A stretch of DNA of 64,000 nt from CAIQQQ01 sp037445025 (GTDB taxonomy: Bacteria; Pseudomonadota; Alphaproteobacteria; Acetobacterales; Acetobacteraceae), in assembly GCA_037445025.1 (NCBI GenBank), contig JBBILI010000023.1, positions 1 through 64,000 of the forward strand. The letters run 5' to 3'. Both the position numbers and the translations under genes were made by a program. The first letter of the stretch is position 1, and the number at the start of each line of letters is the position of its first letter. Under the pieces are notes generated by a model that worked only from the letters and a program-made list of their open reading frames with translations, was not told where the DNA came from and searched no databases. Shown here in pieces: positions 49,998-58,219 of this stretch.

Positions 49998-51155
49998 ATG
50001 GACCAGGGTGAACCTTCCGAGATCCGCCATCAGCACGCACGCTTCAGCGACGGGCTGATGCTGGATTGCGGCGTGGCGCTGCCCGAGCTCGTGGTGGCGT
50101 ACCGTACATATGGTTCCCTCAACGCCGCGAAGTCGAACGCGATCCTGATCTGCCATGCGCTGACCGGGGATCAGTATGTCGCTGAACGCCACCCTGTCAC
50201 CGGCAAGGACGCCTGGTGGGAGCAGGTGGTGGGACCCGGCCGGCCGGTCGACACCGATCGCTACTTCGTCATCTGCTCCAACGTGCTCGGCGGCTGCATG
50301 GGCAGCACCGGGCCCTCCGACCTCCGCCCCCAAGGGCCGGACCAGGCCAGCGCACGCTGGGGCATGGATTTCCCGGCGATCACCATCCGCGACATGGTGC
50401 GCGCGCAGAAGCGCCTGGTCGAGCATCTCGGCATCGACCGGCTGTTCGCCGTCGTCGGCGGCTCGATGGGCGGCATGCAGGTGCTGCAATGGGCGGCGAC
50501 CTATCCCGAGCACGTGTTCGCGGCCGTGCCGATCGCAACCGCGGCCTATCATTCCGCGCAGAACATCGCCTTCAACGAAGTCGGCCGGCAGGCGGTGTTC
50601 GCCGATCCCGATTTCGCCGGCGGCCAGTATTACGCCAGTGGCCGCATTCCCGCCGCGGGGCTGGGCGTGGCGCGCATGGTGGCGCACATCACCTATCTCA
50701 GCGAGGAGGCGCTGAACCGCAAGTTCGGCCGCAAGCTGCAGGGCATCACCCAAGGCGGATTGGCCCTGTTCGGTGACATCTTCCAGGTGGAGAGCTACCT
50801 GCAGCACCAGGGCAGCACCTTCGTGCGCCGGTTCGACGCCAATTCCTACCTCTCCATCACCCGGGCGATGGATTATTTCGATCTCGCGGCCGAGCATGGC
50901 GGCGATCTCTCCGCCGCCTTCCGCGGCACCGCCATCCGCTTCTGCGTGGTCAGCTTCTCGTCGGACTGGCTGTTCCCCACCGCCGAAAGCCGCGCCGTCG
51001 CCCGTGCGCTCAACCGCGCCGCCGCCAATGTCAGCTTCGTCGAGGTCACCACCGACAAGGGGCACGACGCCTTCCTGCTCGACGAGCCGGACCTGCACCG
51101 CATCCTCGCCGGCTTTCTCGACGGCTGCGCCCGCCATGCCGGGCTTTCGTCCTGA
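49998..51155 (+). CDS. metX: Homoserine O-acetyltransferase
   Basis: This 385-aa alpha/beta-hydrolase-fold enzyme of methionine synthesis transfers an acyl group from acyl-CoA to homoserine. Features are YRTYGSLNAAKSNAILICHALTG, the family segment NVLGGCMGSTGPS, nucleophile Ser in VVGGSMGGMQ, FSSDWLFPT with the Asp, and DKGHDAFL with the His. A taaggac ribosome site precedes ATG 49998; a longer frame starts at 49971. Its stop shares a base with the metW start. Confidence 0.95.
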   Translation: MDQGEPSEIRHQHARFSDGLMLDCGVALPELVVAYRTYGSLNAAKSNAILICHALTGDQYVAERHPVTGKDAWWEQVVGPGRPVDTDRYFVICSNVLGGCMGSTGPSDLRPQGPDQASARWGMDFPAITIRDMVRAQKRLVEHLGIDRLFAVVGGSMGGMQVLQWAATYPEHVFAAVPIATAAYHSAQNIAFNEVGRQAVFADPDFAGGQYYASGRIPAAGLGVARMVAHITYLSEEALNRKFGRKLQGITQGGLALFGDIFQVESYLQHQGSTFVRRFDANSYLSITRAMDYFDLAAEHGGDLSAAFRGTAIRFCVVSFSSDWLFPTAESRAVARALNRAAANVSFVEVTTDKGHDAFLLDEPDLHRILAGFLDGCARHAGLSS

Positions 51156-51766
51156 TGGCCAAGAGCATGCGGGTCGATCTGCGTCTCATCGCCGACATGG
51201 TCAGCCCCGGCGCGCGCGTGCTCGACATCGGCTGCAGCGACGGCGCGCTGATCGACGAACTCACCCGCACCCGCGGCTGCGACGCCCGCGGCATCGAGAT
51301 CGACATGGCCGAGGTCACCCGCACCGTCGCCCGCGGCCTGCCTGTCATGCACGGCGACGCCGACGCCGACCTGGCCCATTACCCCGACCGCGCCTTCGAC
51401 TATGTCGTGCTCAGCCGCACCCTGCAGGCGGTGGAGAAGCCGCGCGAGGTGCTGCGCCAGATGCTGCGCATCGGCGAACGCGCCATCGTCAGCTTTCCCA
51501 ATTTCGGCCACTGGCAGGTGCGCTGGCAGCTGCTGTGGAGCGGGCGGATGCCGATGACCAGCGTCTGGGCCCGCCCCTGGCACGAGACGCCCAACATCCA
51601 TCCCTGCACGATCCGCGACTTCTTCGTACTGTGCGCCGAGGAGGGATATGAGGTGGAGCGCTGGCTGGCGATTGACGAGGCGGGGCGGAAGTCGCCGTGG
51701 CGTCGGTATTCGAGCCTTGCCAATCTGTTTGGGGAGCAGGCGCTGTTTCAGCTGAGGCGAGCTTAA
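51155..51766 (+). CDS. metW: Methionine biosynthesis protein MetW
   Basis: This 203-aa methyltransferase-like protein cooperates with MetX. Its Rossmann motif is VLDIGCSDGALIDEL, and HYPDRAFDYVVLSRTLQ and SFPNFGHWQVRWQLLWSGRMP are typical of the family. It overlaps metX by one base (TGATG), the usual alphaproteobacterial metXW arrangement. It is followed at once by repeat copy 7. Confidence 0.95.
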   Translation: MAKSMRVDLRLIADMVSPGARVLDIGCSDGALIDELTRTRGCDARGIEIDMAEVTRTVARGLPVMHGDADADLAHYPDRAFDYVVLSRTLQAVEKPREVLRQMLRIGERAIVSFPNFGHWQVRWQLLWSGRMPMTSVWARPWHETPNIHPCTIRDFFVLCAEEGYEVERWLAIDEAGRKSPWRRYSSLANLFGEQALFQLRRA

Positions 51767-51884
51767 GGAAAGCGCTTCTTTTTTGAAAAAAAGAAGCAAA
51801 AAACTTTCATTCGTTTGAACGGACCTCTCTCCGGAGGAGGGCGTCAGCCGATAAGAAAAGTTCTTTTTTTCAAAAAAAGAACGA
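51767..51884 (+). repeat. Dispersed double-hairpin repeat, copy 7 (full)
   Basis: Starts at the base after the metW stop. Left hairpin GCTTCTTTTTTGAAAAAAAG, core ACGGACCTCTCTCCGGAGG followed by agggcgtcagcc, right hairpin TTCTTTTTTTC / AAAAAAAGAAC. The convergent serine hydrolase gene ends inside it: its last residues SFFF and TGA are repeat sequence. Confidence 0.85.
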
Positions 51885-53108
51885 CTGGCTTGCCACCAAA
51901 GCCCGCCACAACGCCCCCAGCTCCGGCGCCATCGGATCGCCCGTCGGCATCGCCCGCACCGCCGTGTGCACCAGCACCAGCTTGCTCGCCGGATCGACAA
52001 ACAACATCTGCCCGTGAATCCCGATCAGCACGAACTGCCGCCGCTCACCCGGCAGCAGCCACACCTGATACCCATAGCCATAATACCCCGCCCCGGCGCC
52101 CGGCCGGAGAAACGCCGCCGACGGTGTGGTGGCATCGATCACCCATTGCTTCGGAATGATCTGCACACCGTTCCACGCCCCGTCATGCGCCAGCAGCCGG
52201 CCCAGCCGCCCCCAGTCCCGTAACGTGACGTTGAGGCAGCAGAACGCCGGCTCCTGCCCGCTGGCATCGATCGCCCAGGCCGCATCCCGCTCGGTGCCGA
52301 TGCGCCCGAAGATCTTGGCGGAGAAATAATCCGAAATCGTCTGCCCCGTGGCCCCGGTCAGCACCAGGCCCAGAGTCTCAGTGTCGAGCCCCTTGTAGTG
52401 CCACACCGTGTCGGGTGCCGCCACACGCACATTGAAACGATGCGCCGCCGCGATCGCTCCCTCGCCGTTGCGGTTCCAGATCGCGGCGTTGAGCATCGCC
52501 GCGTCGTCATGCCCGTCATACACCTCACGAAACGCGATGCCGGAGGCCATGTGCAGCAGCGCGCGGATCGGCGTGGCGCCGACCTCGCTGCCCCTGAGCC
52601 CCGGCACATAGGTCTCGGCGGTATCGTCGATGCTCTTGATCCTGCCTTCGGAAATCGCGATGCCGATCAGCATCGCGACCCAGGTCTTGGCCATCGACTG
52701 CGACATGAACCGGTCCTGGTCGGTGCGGCCATACTGGTAGTGCTCGGCCAGGATCGTGTTGTCCTTCAGAATCAGCAGCCCCGTCGCCGGCTGGCGGGAC
52801 AGGTAGTCCGCCAGCGTGTGCTGCGCGCCCTTGTAGGTGTAAGTCAGCGCGATCTCCGCCGCCGCCCGCGCGAACGGCGCGACGGCCGGGGCCTTGGCCA
52901 CCACCCTGGTGCGGCTGACACGGTCGTAATGGCTGAAATTGCCGACCAGACGCGCCTGCGTCTGCGGATACCCGGCGGGATAGCCCTCCGCACTGCCATA
53001 GGCCACCGCGTTGGGGCCGGACGGATCGAACACCGGCAGCGCCTCCGCCCGGGCCTGCACCGGGGCCTGGGCGGTGATGAGCAGCAGGGCTGCGAGAAGG
53101 CGGCGCAT
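51870..53108 (-). CDS. Serine hydrolase, beta-lactamase/class C family
   Basis: This 412-aa exported protein has a signal peptide (MRRLLAALLLITAQAPVQARA). The catalytic SxxK is SQSMAKTW near residue 146, with a Tyr-containing WHYKGLDTETLG, and HGQMLF near the third motif. It belongs to the beta-lactamase-related esterases/peptidases; real beta-lactamase activity is not implied. The C-terminal SFFF and stop codon come from repeat copy 7, so the native end has probably been replaced. It is divergent from the amidase operon. Confidence 0.85.
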   Translation of the reverse strand: MRRLLAALLLITAQAPVQARAEALPVFDPSGPNAVAYGSAEGYPAGYPQTQARLVGNFSHYDRVSRTRVVAKAPAVAPFARAAAEIALTYTYKGAQHTLADYLSRQPATGLLILKDNTILAEHYQYGRTDQDRFMSQSMAKTWVAMLIGIAISEGRIKSIDDTAETYVPGLRGSEVGATPIRALLHMASGIAFREVYDGHDDAAMLNAAIWNRNGEGAIAAAHRFNVRVAAPDTVWHYKGLDTETLGLVLTGATGQTISDYFSAKIFGRIGTERDAAWAIDASGQEPAFCCLNVTLRDWGRLGRLLAHDGAWNGVQIIPKQWVIDATTPSAAFLRPGAGAGYYGYGYQVWLLPGERRQFVLIGIHGQMLFVDPASKLVLVHTAVRAMPTGDPMAPELGALWRALVASQSFFF

Positions 53109-53216
53109 GGTGGTCTCCGGGCCTGCTGACGAATCGACCTTATGGGCCCCGGTTTGCTCTGGCAACGCCGGCAACCCTGTGCCTCAATCCATCCGGAGCA
53201 GAACAGGACAGATGCT

Positions 53217-54614
53217 TTGAACTCCGTGACAGCAACGGCCGTCGATCTCGCCAATGCCTATCGTGCGCGAAGCCTGTCGCCGGTGGAGGTGACTGAATCG
53301 ATCCTTTCGCAGATCGATCGCTGTGCGCATCTGAACGCGTTCTGCCATGTCGATCGCGAAGGCGCGCTGGCCGGCGCCCGCGCGTCCGAGGCGCGCCATG
53401 GCGTGGGCACCGCGCTGGGCCCGCTCGATGGTGTGCCGGTCGGCATCAAGGACCTGATCCTGACCAAAGGCCTGCCCACACGGCGAGGATCGCTCACCAC
53501 ATCGCCCGATGGCCCCTGGCTGGACGACGCGCCGGTGGTCGCCCGGCTGCGCGAGGCCGGCGCCGTCATCCTCGGCAAGACCACCACGCCCGAGCTGGGC
53601 TGGAAGGGGGTCACGGACAGCCCGCTGACCGGCATCACCCACAACCCCTGGAACCCCGCCATGACGCCGGGCGGCTCCTCCGGCGGGGCGGCCGTGCAGG
53701 TGGCCTGCGGCATGGGCCCGATCGGCATCGGCACCGATGGCGGCGGCTCCATTCGCATTCCCGCCAGCTTCACCGGCGTGTTCGGCTTCAAGCCGAGCTA
53801 TGGCCGTGTGCCCGCCTGGCCGACGAGCCAGGTCGGCACGCTGGCCCATACCGGCCCGCTCACCCGAACGGTGGCCGACGCCGCGCTGGCGATGAGCGTG
53901 ATCTCCGGCTGGGACGCACGGGACTGGACCTCCCTGCCATCAGCCGACATCGACTGGATGCGCGCCACCACGGACGGCGTGGCCGGCAAACGCATCGCCT
54001 ACACCCGCGATCTCGGCCTCGGCGGCGTCGATCCGGAGGCCGCCGCCCTGATCGCCAAGGCCGTGCAGGCGCTGACCGCGCTGGGCGCCCATGTCGAGGA
54101 GATCGACACCGGCATCAAGCCGCAAGGCGAGATCATCGGCACGCTGTGGCAGGTCGGCTGCGCCAAGGGGCAGATGAGCATGACCGAGGAACAGAAGGCG
54201 CTGCTCGACCCCGGCCTGCGCGAAGCCGCCCTCGCCGGATCGAAAGTCACCCTCGAGGACTATCTCAGAACGCTCGACGCCCGCGCCGCCTTCGGCGTGC
54301 AGATGCGCCGGTTTCACGAAACCTGGGACCTGCTGGTGCTGCCCACCATGCGCGGCACCGCCTTCCCCGTGGGCCAGAACGGCCCGACGCTTCCGGACGG
54401 CACCATCTCGCGTGTCTGGAGCCCGTTCTGCTACCTGTTCAACCTCAGCCAGCAGCCGGCGGCGAGCCTCCCCTGCGGCTTCACCTCCGCCGGCCTGCCG
54501 GTCGGCCTGCAGATCGTCGGGCGCATGCATGACGATCTCGGCGTGCTCGCCGCCTGCCACGCGCTCGAAGACTTCGTCTCACCCCGCAGCTTTCCGCCTG
54601 GAGTTGTCGCATGA
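53217..54614 (+). CDS. Amidase (amidase-signature family)
   Basis: This 465-aa enzyme has the Ser-Ser-Lys triad visible as VGIKDLILTKG (Lys), TPGGSSGGAAVQVA (cis-Ser) and GTDGGGSIRIPASFTGVFG (nucleophile Ser). It hydrolyses an amide, with unknown substrate. TTG at 53217 is chosen because aggaca lies at ribosome-site distance; GTG 53226 is possible. Its stop overlaps the ATG of the binding-protein gene (ATGA), so it acts with the ABC importer, perhaps on a compound taken up by it. Confidence 0.92.
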   Translation: MNSVTATAVDLANAYRARSLSPVEVTESILSQIDRCAHLNAFCHVDREGALAGARASEARHGVGTALGPLDGVPVGIKDLILTKGLPTRRGSLTTSPDGPWLDDAPVVARLREAGAVILGKTTTPELGWKGVTDSPLTGITHNPWNPAMTPGGSSGGAAVQVACGMGPIGIGTDGGGSIRIPASFTGVFGFKPSYGRVPAWPTSQVGTLAHTGPLTRTVADAALAMSVISGWDARDWTSLPSADIDWMRATTDGVAGKRIAYTRDLGLGGVDPEAAALIAKAVQALTALGAHVEEIDTGIKPQGEIIGTLWQVGCAKGQMSMTEEQKALLDPGLREAALAGSKVTLEDYLRTLDARAAFGVQMRRFHETWDLLVLPTMRGTAFPVGQNGPTLPDGTISRVWSPFCYLFNLSQQPAASLPCGFTSAGLPVGLQIVGRMHDDLGVLAACHALEDFVSPRSFPPGVVA

Positions 54615-56188
54615 TCACCCGCCGTGACGGAATCCGCCTCGCCACCGCCGCCTCTCTCGCCGGGCTTCCGCCGGAGGCCCGCGCCGCCGACACCAGGCTG
54701 CGCATGGGCGTGGGCCTGACGCCCAACTCCATCGACCCGCACTACCACAACACCGGGCAGAACAACTCCGCCCTGCGCCATGTGTTCGACACGCTGTGCA
54801 ACGAGCTCGGCGAGAAGGAGGTCACGCCTTGCCTCGCCGAATCCTGGAAGCTGGTCGATGACCTGACCTGGGAGTTCAAGCTGCGCCAGGGCGTCACCTT
54901 CTCCGACGGCACGCCCTTCGTGGCCGAGGACGTGGTGTTCAGCTTCAAGCGCGTGCCCACCATTCCCAACAGCCCCGGCCTGTTCACCCCCTACGTCAAA
55001 CTCATCACCGCCTTCGAGACGCCGGACGACCACACGGTGCGCATGCGCACCGCCAAGCCCTACCCGTTCGTGCCCAACGATGTCGCCTGGGTGCAGATCC
55101 TCAGCCACAAGATCCACGCCGGCGCCACCACTGACGACTTCAACTCCCTCAAGGTCGCCATCGGCACCGGCCCGTTCAAGATCACCAAATACACGCCTGG
55201 TGACGCCGTCGAACTCGTGCGCAACGAAACCTACTGGGGTCCGAAATCGCCCTGGTCCTCCGTGCAGCTCAAGGCCATCGCCCAGCCGGAGACCCGCCTG
55301 ATCGCGCTGATGTCCGGCGATCTCGACGTCATCGGCGGCGTGGCCCCACAGGATCTTCCCAAGGCCCAGGCCAACCCCGACCTGGTGGTGCAGCTCTTCC
55401 CCTCTGTCGAGGTGGTGTATCTGTTCCCCGACTCGACGCGCGACGTCTCGCCCAACATGTTCGACAAATCCGGTTCACCGCTGACCAAGAACCCGATGAA
55501 GGACGTGCGGGTGCGCCGCGCCCTGTCCATGTCCATCGACCGCAAGGCCATCGTCGAACGTGTCATGCAGAAGGCCGGCGCCCCCGCCTATCAGATGGCC
55601 GCGGCCACCGAGGACGGCTACGACCCGACCATCCCCGCCATTCCCTACGACCCTGCCGGCGCCAAGAAGCTGCTGGCCGAGGCCGGCTGGCCCGATGGCT
55701 GGAAGATGACCATCAACGGCCCGGTCGGCTTCATCTCCAACGACGACAAGATTCTGCAGGCGGTTGGCGGCTTCTTCTCGCGCATCGGCGTGGAAACGAA
55801 GGTGGAGAGCGTTTCGCCGGCGGTGTATTTCGGCAAGGCCACCGCGCGCGAATACTGCCTGTTCATGACCAGCTTCTCCGTGCCGCTGGCCATCACCGAC
55901 CTCAAGAGCCTCATCGTCACCAAATCGGCCGAGACCGGCGACGGCCCGTTCAACCGGCAGCTCTATTCCAACAAGGCGCTCGACGAGGTGGTGTTCAAGG
56001 CACAGTCCACGCTCGACCCCACCGAGCGCCGCAAGCTGATCGGCCAGGCGATGCGCATCGGCATGGACGACGTGGCGGTCATTCCCGTCATCAACACGGT
56101 GGCGAGCTGGGCCACGCGCAAAGGCGGGGTGAAATACAACGCTGTGCCGCTGGGCTGGGCCTGGGCGATGTTGGCGACACCGGCGTGA
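54611..56188 (+). CDS. Dipeptide/oligopeptide-type ABC substrate-binding protein
   Basis: This 525-aa SBP_bac_5 family protein begins MITRRDGIRLATAASLAGLP, a twin-arginine-type signal. Typical segments are WEFKLRQGVTFSDGTPFVAE, FKRVPTIPNSPGLFTPYVK, VRVRRALSMSIDRKAIV and IPAIPYDPAGAKKLLAEAGW. The ligand is a peptide-like or amide compound; the coupled amidase gene supports that but does not prove it. Repeat copy 8 separates it from the permease genes. Confidence 0.92.
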   Translation: MITRRDGIRLATAASLAGLPPEARAADTRLRMGVGLTPNSIDPHYHNTGQNNSALRHVFDTLCNELGEKEVTPCLAESWKLVDDLTWEFKLRQGVTFSDGTPFVAEDVVFSFKRVPTIPNSPGLFTPYVKLITAFETPDDHTVRMRTAKPYPFVPNDVAWVQILSHKIHAGATTDDFNSLKVAIGTGPFKITKYTPGDAVELVRNETYWGPKSPWSSVQLKAIAQPETRLIALMSGDLDVIGGVAPQDLPKAQANPDLVVQLFPSVEVVYLFPDSTRDVSPNMFDKSGSPLTKNPMKDVRVRRALSMSIDRKAIVERVMQKAGAPAYQMAAATEDGYDPTIPAIPYDPAGAKKLLAEAGWPDGWKMTINGPVGFISNDDKILQAVGGFFSRIGVETKVESVSPAVYFGKATAREYCLFMTSFSVPLAITDLKSLIVTKSAETGDGPFNRQLYSNKALDEVVFKAQSTLDPTERRKLIGQAMRIGMDDVAVIPVINTVASWATRKGGVKYNAVPLGWAWAMLATPA

Positions 56189-56320
56189 AGCAAGCAGTTC
56201 TTTTTTGAAAAAAAGAACCAAAAAACTTTTGTCCAGCTTCGCGCCTCTCTCCGGAGAGGCGCAGATCTGTACGAATGAAAGTTTTTTGCTTCTTTTTTTC
56301 AAAAAAGAAGCTCTTGCTTC
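56189..56320. repeat. Dispersed double-hairpin repeat, copy 8 (variant core)
   Basis: Left hairpin AGTTCTTTTTTGAAAAAAAG, centre GCGCCTCTCTCCGGAGAGGC (itself a perfect hairpin), right hairpin CTTCTTTTTTTC / AAAAAAGAAG. It lies inside an ABC transporter operon, between the binding protein and the first permease. Confidence 0.8.
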
Positions 56321-56329
56321 CTTTTTCAT

Positions 56330-57295
56330 ATGATTTTTTATATCCTCCGTCGCCTCGCCCAGTCGCTGCTCCTCCTGCTGGCGATGTCGCTGATCGTGTT
56401 CCTCGCGGTCTACGCCATCGGCGACCCGATCGAGCTGCTGGTCAGCCCCCAGGCGAGCCAGGCCGAGATCGACGCCACCCGCACGGCGCTCGGCCTGGAC
56501 CAGCCGCTGATACGGCAATACGCCCTGTTCCTGGTCAACGCCCTGCACGGCGATCTCGGCCGTAGCTTCATCTTTCACGAGCCGGCGCTGTCGCTGGTGT
56601 TCTCTCGCATGGGGGCGACGATGGAGCTCGCCGTCGTGGCGCTGGTGGTGGCAACGACCACGGGCGTGGCACTCGGCCTGTTCGCCGCCCTGCAGGCCGA
56701 TCGCTGGCCCGGCCGCGTCATCATGTCTGGCTCGATCATCGGCCTCAGCCTGCCCACCTTCTGGGTCGGCATTCTGCTGCTGCTGTGCTTCACCTTGTGG
56801 CTCGGCTGGTTCCCCGCCATCGGCCGCGGCCGCACCGCGGAATTCCTCGGCGTGTCGTCGAGCCTGTTCACCCTTGACGGCTGGCGTCACATGGCACTGC
56901 CCGCAACCACGCTGGCGCTGGGCAACGCGGCGCTCACCGTGCGCCTTACCCGCTCGGGCGCGGTGGAGGTGCTGCAATCCGAATTCGTCAAATACGCCCG
57001 CGCCCGCGGCCTCGCCCCCGGGCGCATTCTGCTTGTGCACGTGCTGCGCGCCGTGCTGATCCCGCTGGTGACCATCGTCGGCATCGAGTTCGGCGGGCTG
57101 ATCGCGTTCTCCGTCGTCACCGAGACCATCTTCGCCTGGCCCGGCATGGGCAAGCTGATCATCGACAGCATTTACACGCTCGATCGCCCGGTGATCGTGG
57201 CCTATCTCATGCTGATCGTGGTGCTCTTCGTGGTCATCAATCTGGTCGTCGACCTGCTCTACCGCGTGCTCGACCCGCGCATCGGCGGCGCCTGA
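56330..57295 (+). CDS. ABC transporter permease, DppB type
   Basis: This 321-aa inner-membrane permease of a dipeptide-type importer begins MIFYILRRLAQSLLLLLAMS and has six predicted helices. The cytoplasmic EAA-like loop is FVKYARARGLAPGRILLVHV. No ribosome site is evident upstream because the repeat abuts the start. Its stop shares a base with the next ATG (TGATG). Confidence 0.92.
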   Translation: MIFYILRRLAQSLLLLLAMSLIVFLAVYAIGDPIELLVSPQASQAEIDATRTALGLDQPLIRQYALFLVNALHGDLGRSFIFHEPALSLVFSRMGATMELAVVALVVATTTGVALGLFAALQADRWPGRVIMSGSIIGLSLPTFWVGILLLLCFTLWLGWFPAIGRGRTAEFLGVSSSLFTLDGWRHMALPATTLALGNAALTVRLTRSGAVEVLQSEFVKYARARGLAPGRILLVHVLRAVLIPLVTIVGIEFGGLIAFSVVTETIFAWPGMGKLIIDSIYTLDRPVIVAYLMLIVVLFVVINLVVDLLYRVLDPRIGGA

Positions 57296-58176
57296 TGCGG
57301 CCGGAGCCCTCGCCCTTCTGGCTGGCCGCGCGTGACTTCGCCCGCTCGCCCCAGGCCATGTTCGGCGCGTTCATTCTCGTCGCCTTCGTGGTCCTGGCCC
57401 TCATCGGCCACTGGATCGCGCCGCAGAACCCGTATGATCTCAAGGCGCTGGACATCATGGACGCGCAGCAGCCGCCCGGCAGCGCCTCGATGGACGGCAT
57501 GGTCTTTCTGCTGGGCACCGACACGCTGGGGCGTGATCTGTACAGCGCCATTCTCTACGGGCTGCGCATCAGCCTCACCGTGGGTCTGGCGAGCACGCTG
57601 GCGGCGCTGGTGATCGGCGCGTCGCTGGGCCTGCTCGCCGGCTGGGCCGGCGGCTGGGTGGAGGCGCTGATCATGCGGGTGGCCGATCTGCAGCTGGCGC
57701 TGCCGGCCATTCTGGTCGCGCTGATCCTGATCAGCCTGGCCGGGCCTGGACTGGGCAACGTCATTCTCGCGCTGATCCTGGTGCAATGGGCGGTCTATGC
57801 CCGCACGGTGCGCAGCGTGGTGCTGGTGGAACGCCGCAAGGATTACGTCACGGCCGCGCTGGGCCTTGCCTTGCCGCGCTGGCGCATCATTGTGCGGCAT
57901 GTGCTGCCGAACTGCCTGCCGCCGCTGATCGTGGTGGGCACGGTCGCTGTCGGCGGCGCCATCACGCTGGAGGCGACCTTGTCTTTCCTCGGTATTGGCC
58001 TGCCGGCAACGCAGCCGTCGCTGGGCCTGCTGATCGCCAACGGCTTCGGCTACCTGATGAGTGGTGCCTACTGGATCTCGCTGTTTCCAGGGTTCGCTCT
58101 CCTGGCCATCATCGTGGCCATCAATCTTGTCGGTGACCGCCTGCGCGACGTCTTGAACCCGCGCCTTCGGAGATAA
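57295..58176 (+). CDS. ABC transporter permease, DppC type
   Basis: This 293-aa second permease has an N-terminal DppC-like segment (MFGAFILVAFVVLALIGHWI) and FLLGTDTLGRDLYSAILYGL. The EAA loop (VTAALGLALPRWRIIVRHVL) should contact the ATPases. No ATP-binding protein genes follow; the operon ends here at a half repeat element, so the ATPases must be encoded elsewhere or shared. Confidence 0.92.
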   Translation: MRPEPSPFWLAARDFARSPQAMFGAFILVAFVVLALIGHWIAPQNPYDLKALDIMDAQQPPGSASMDGMVFLLGTDTLGRDLYSAILYGLRISLTVGLASTLAALVIGASLGLLAGWAGGWVEALIMRVADLQLALPAILVALILISLAGPGLGNVILALILVQWAVYARTVRSVVLVERRKDYVTAALGLALPRWRIIVRHVLPNCLPPLIVVGTVAVGGAITLEATLSFLGIGLPATQPSLGLLIANGFGYLMSGAYWISLFPGFALLAIIVAINLVGDRLRDVLNPRLRR

Positions 58177-58219
58177 GAAGTTCTTTCTTTGAAAAGAAAG
58201 AACCAAAGAAACTTTTATC
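58177..58219. repeat. Dispersed repeat, copy 9 (half element)
   Basis: AAGTTCTTTCTTTGAAAAGA-type left hairpin, then accaaagaaacttttatcac; the core and right hairpin are missing. It lies between the permease stop and the convergent PBP stop. Confidence 0.7.
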
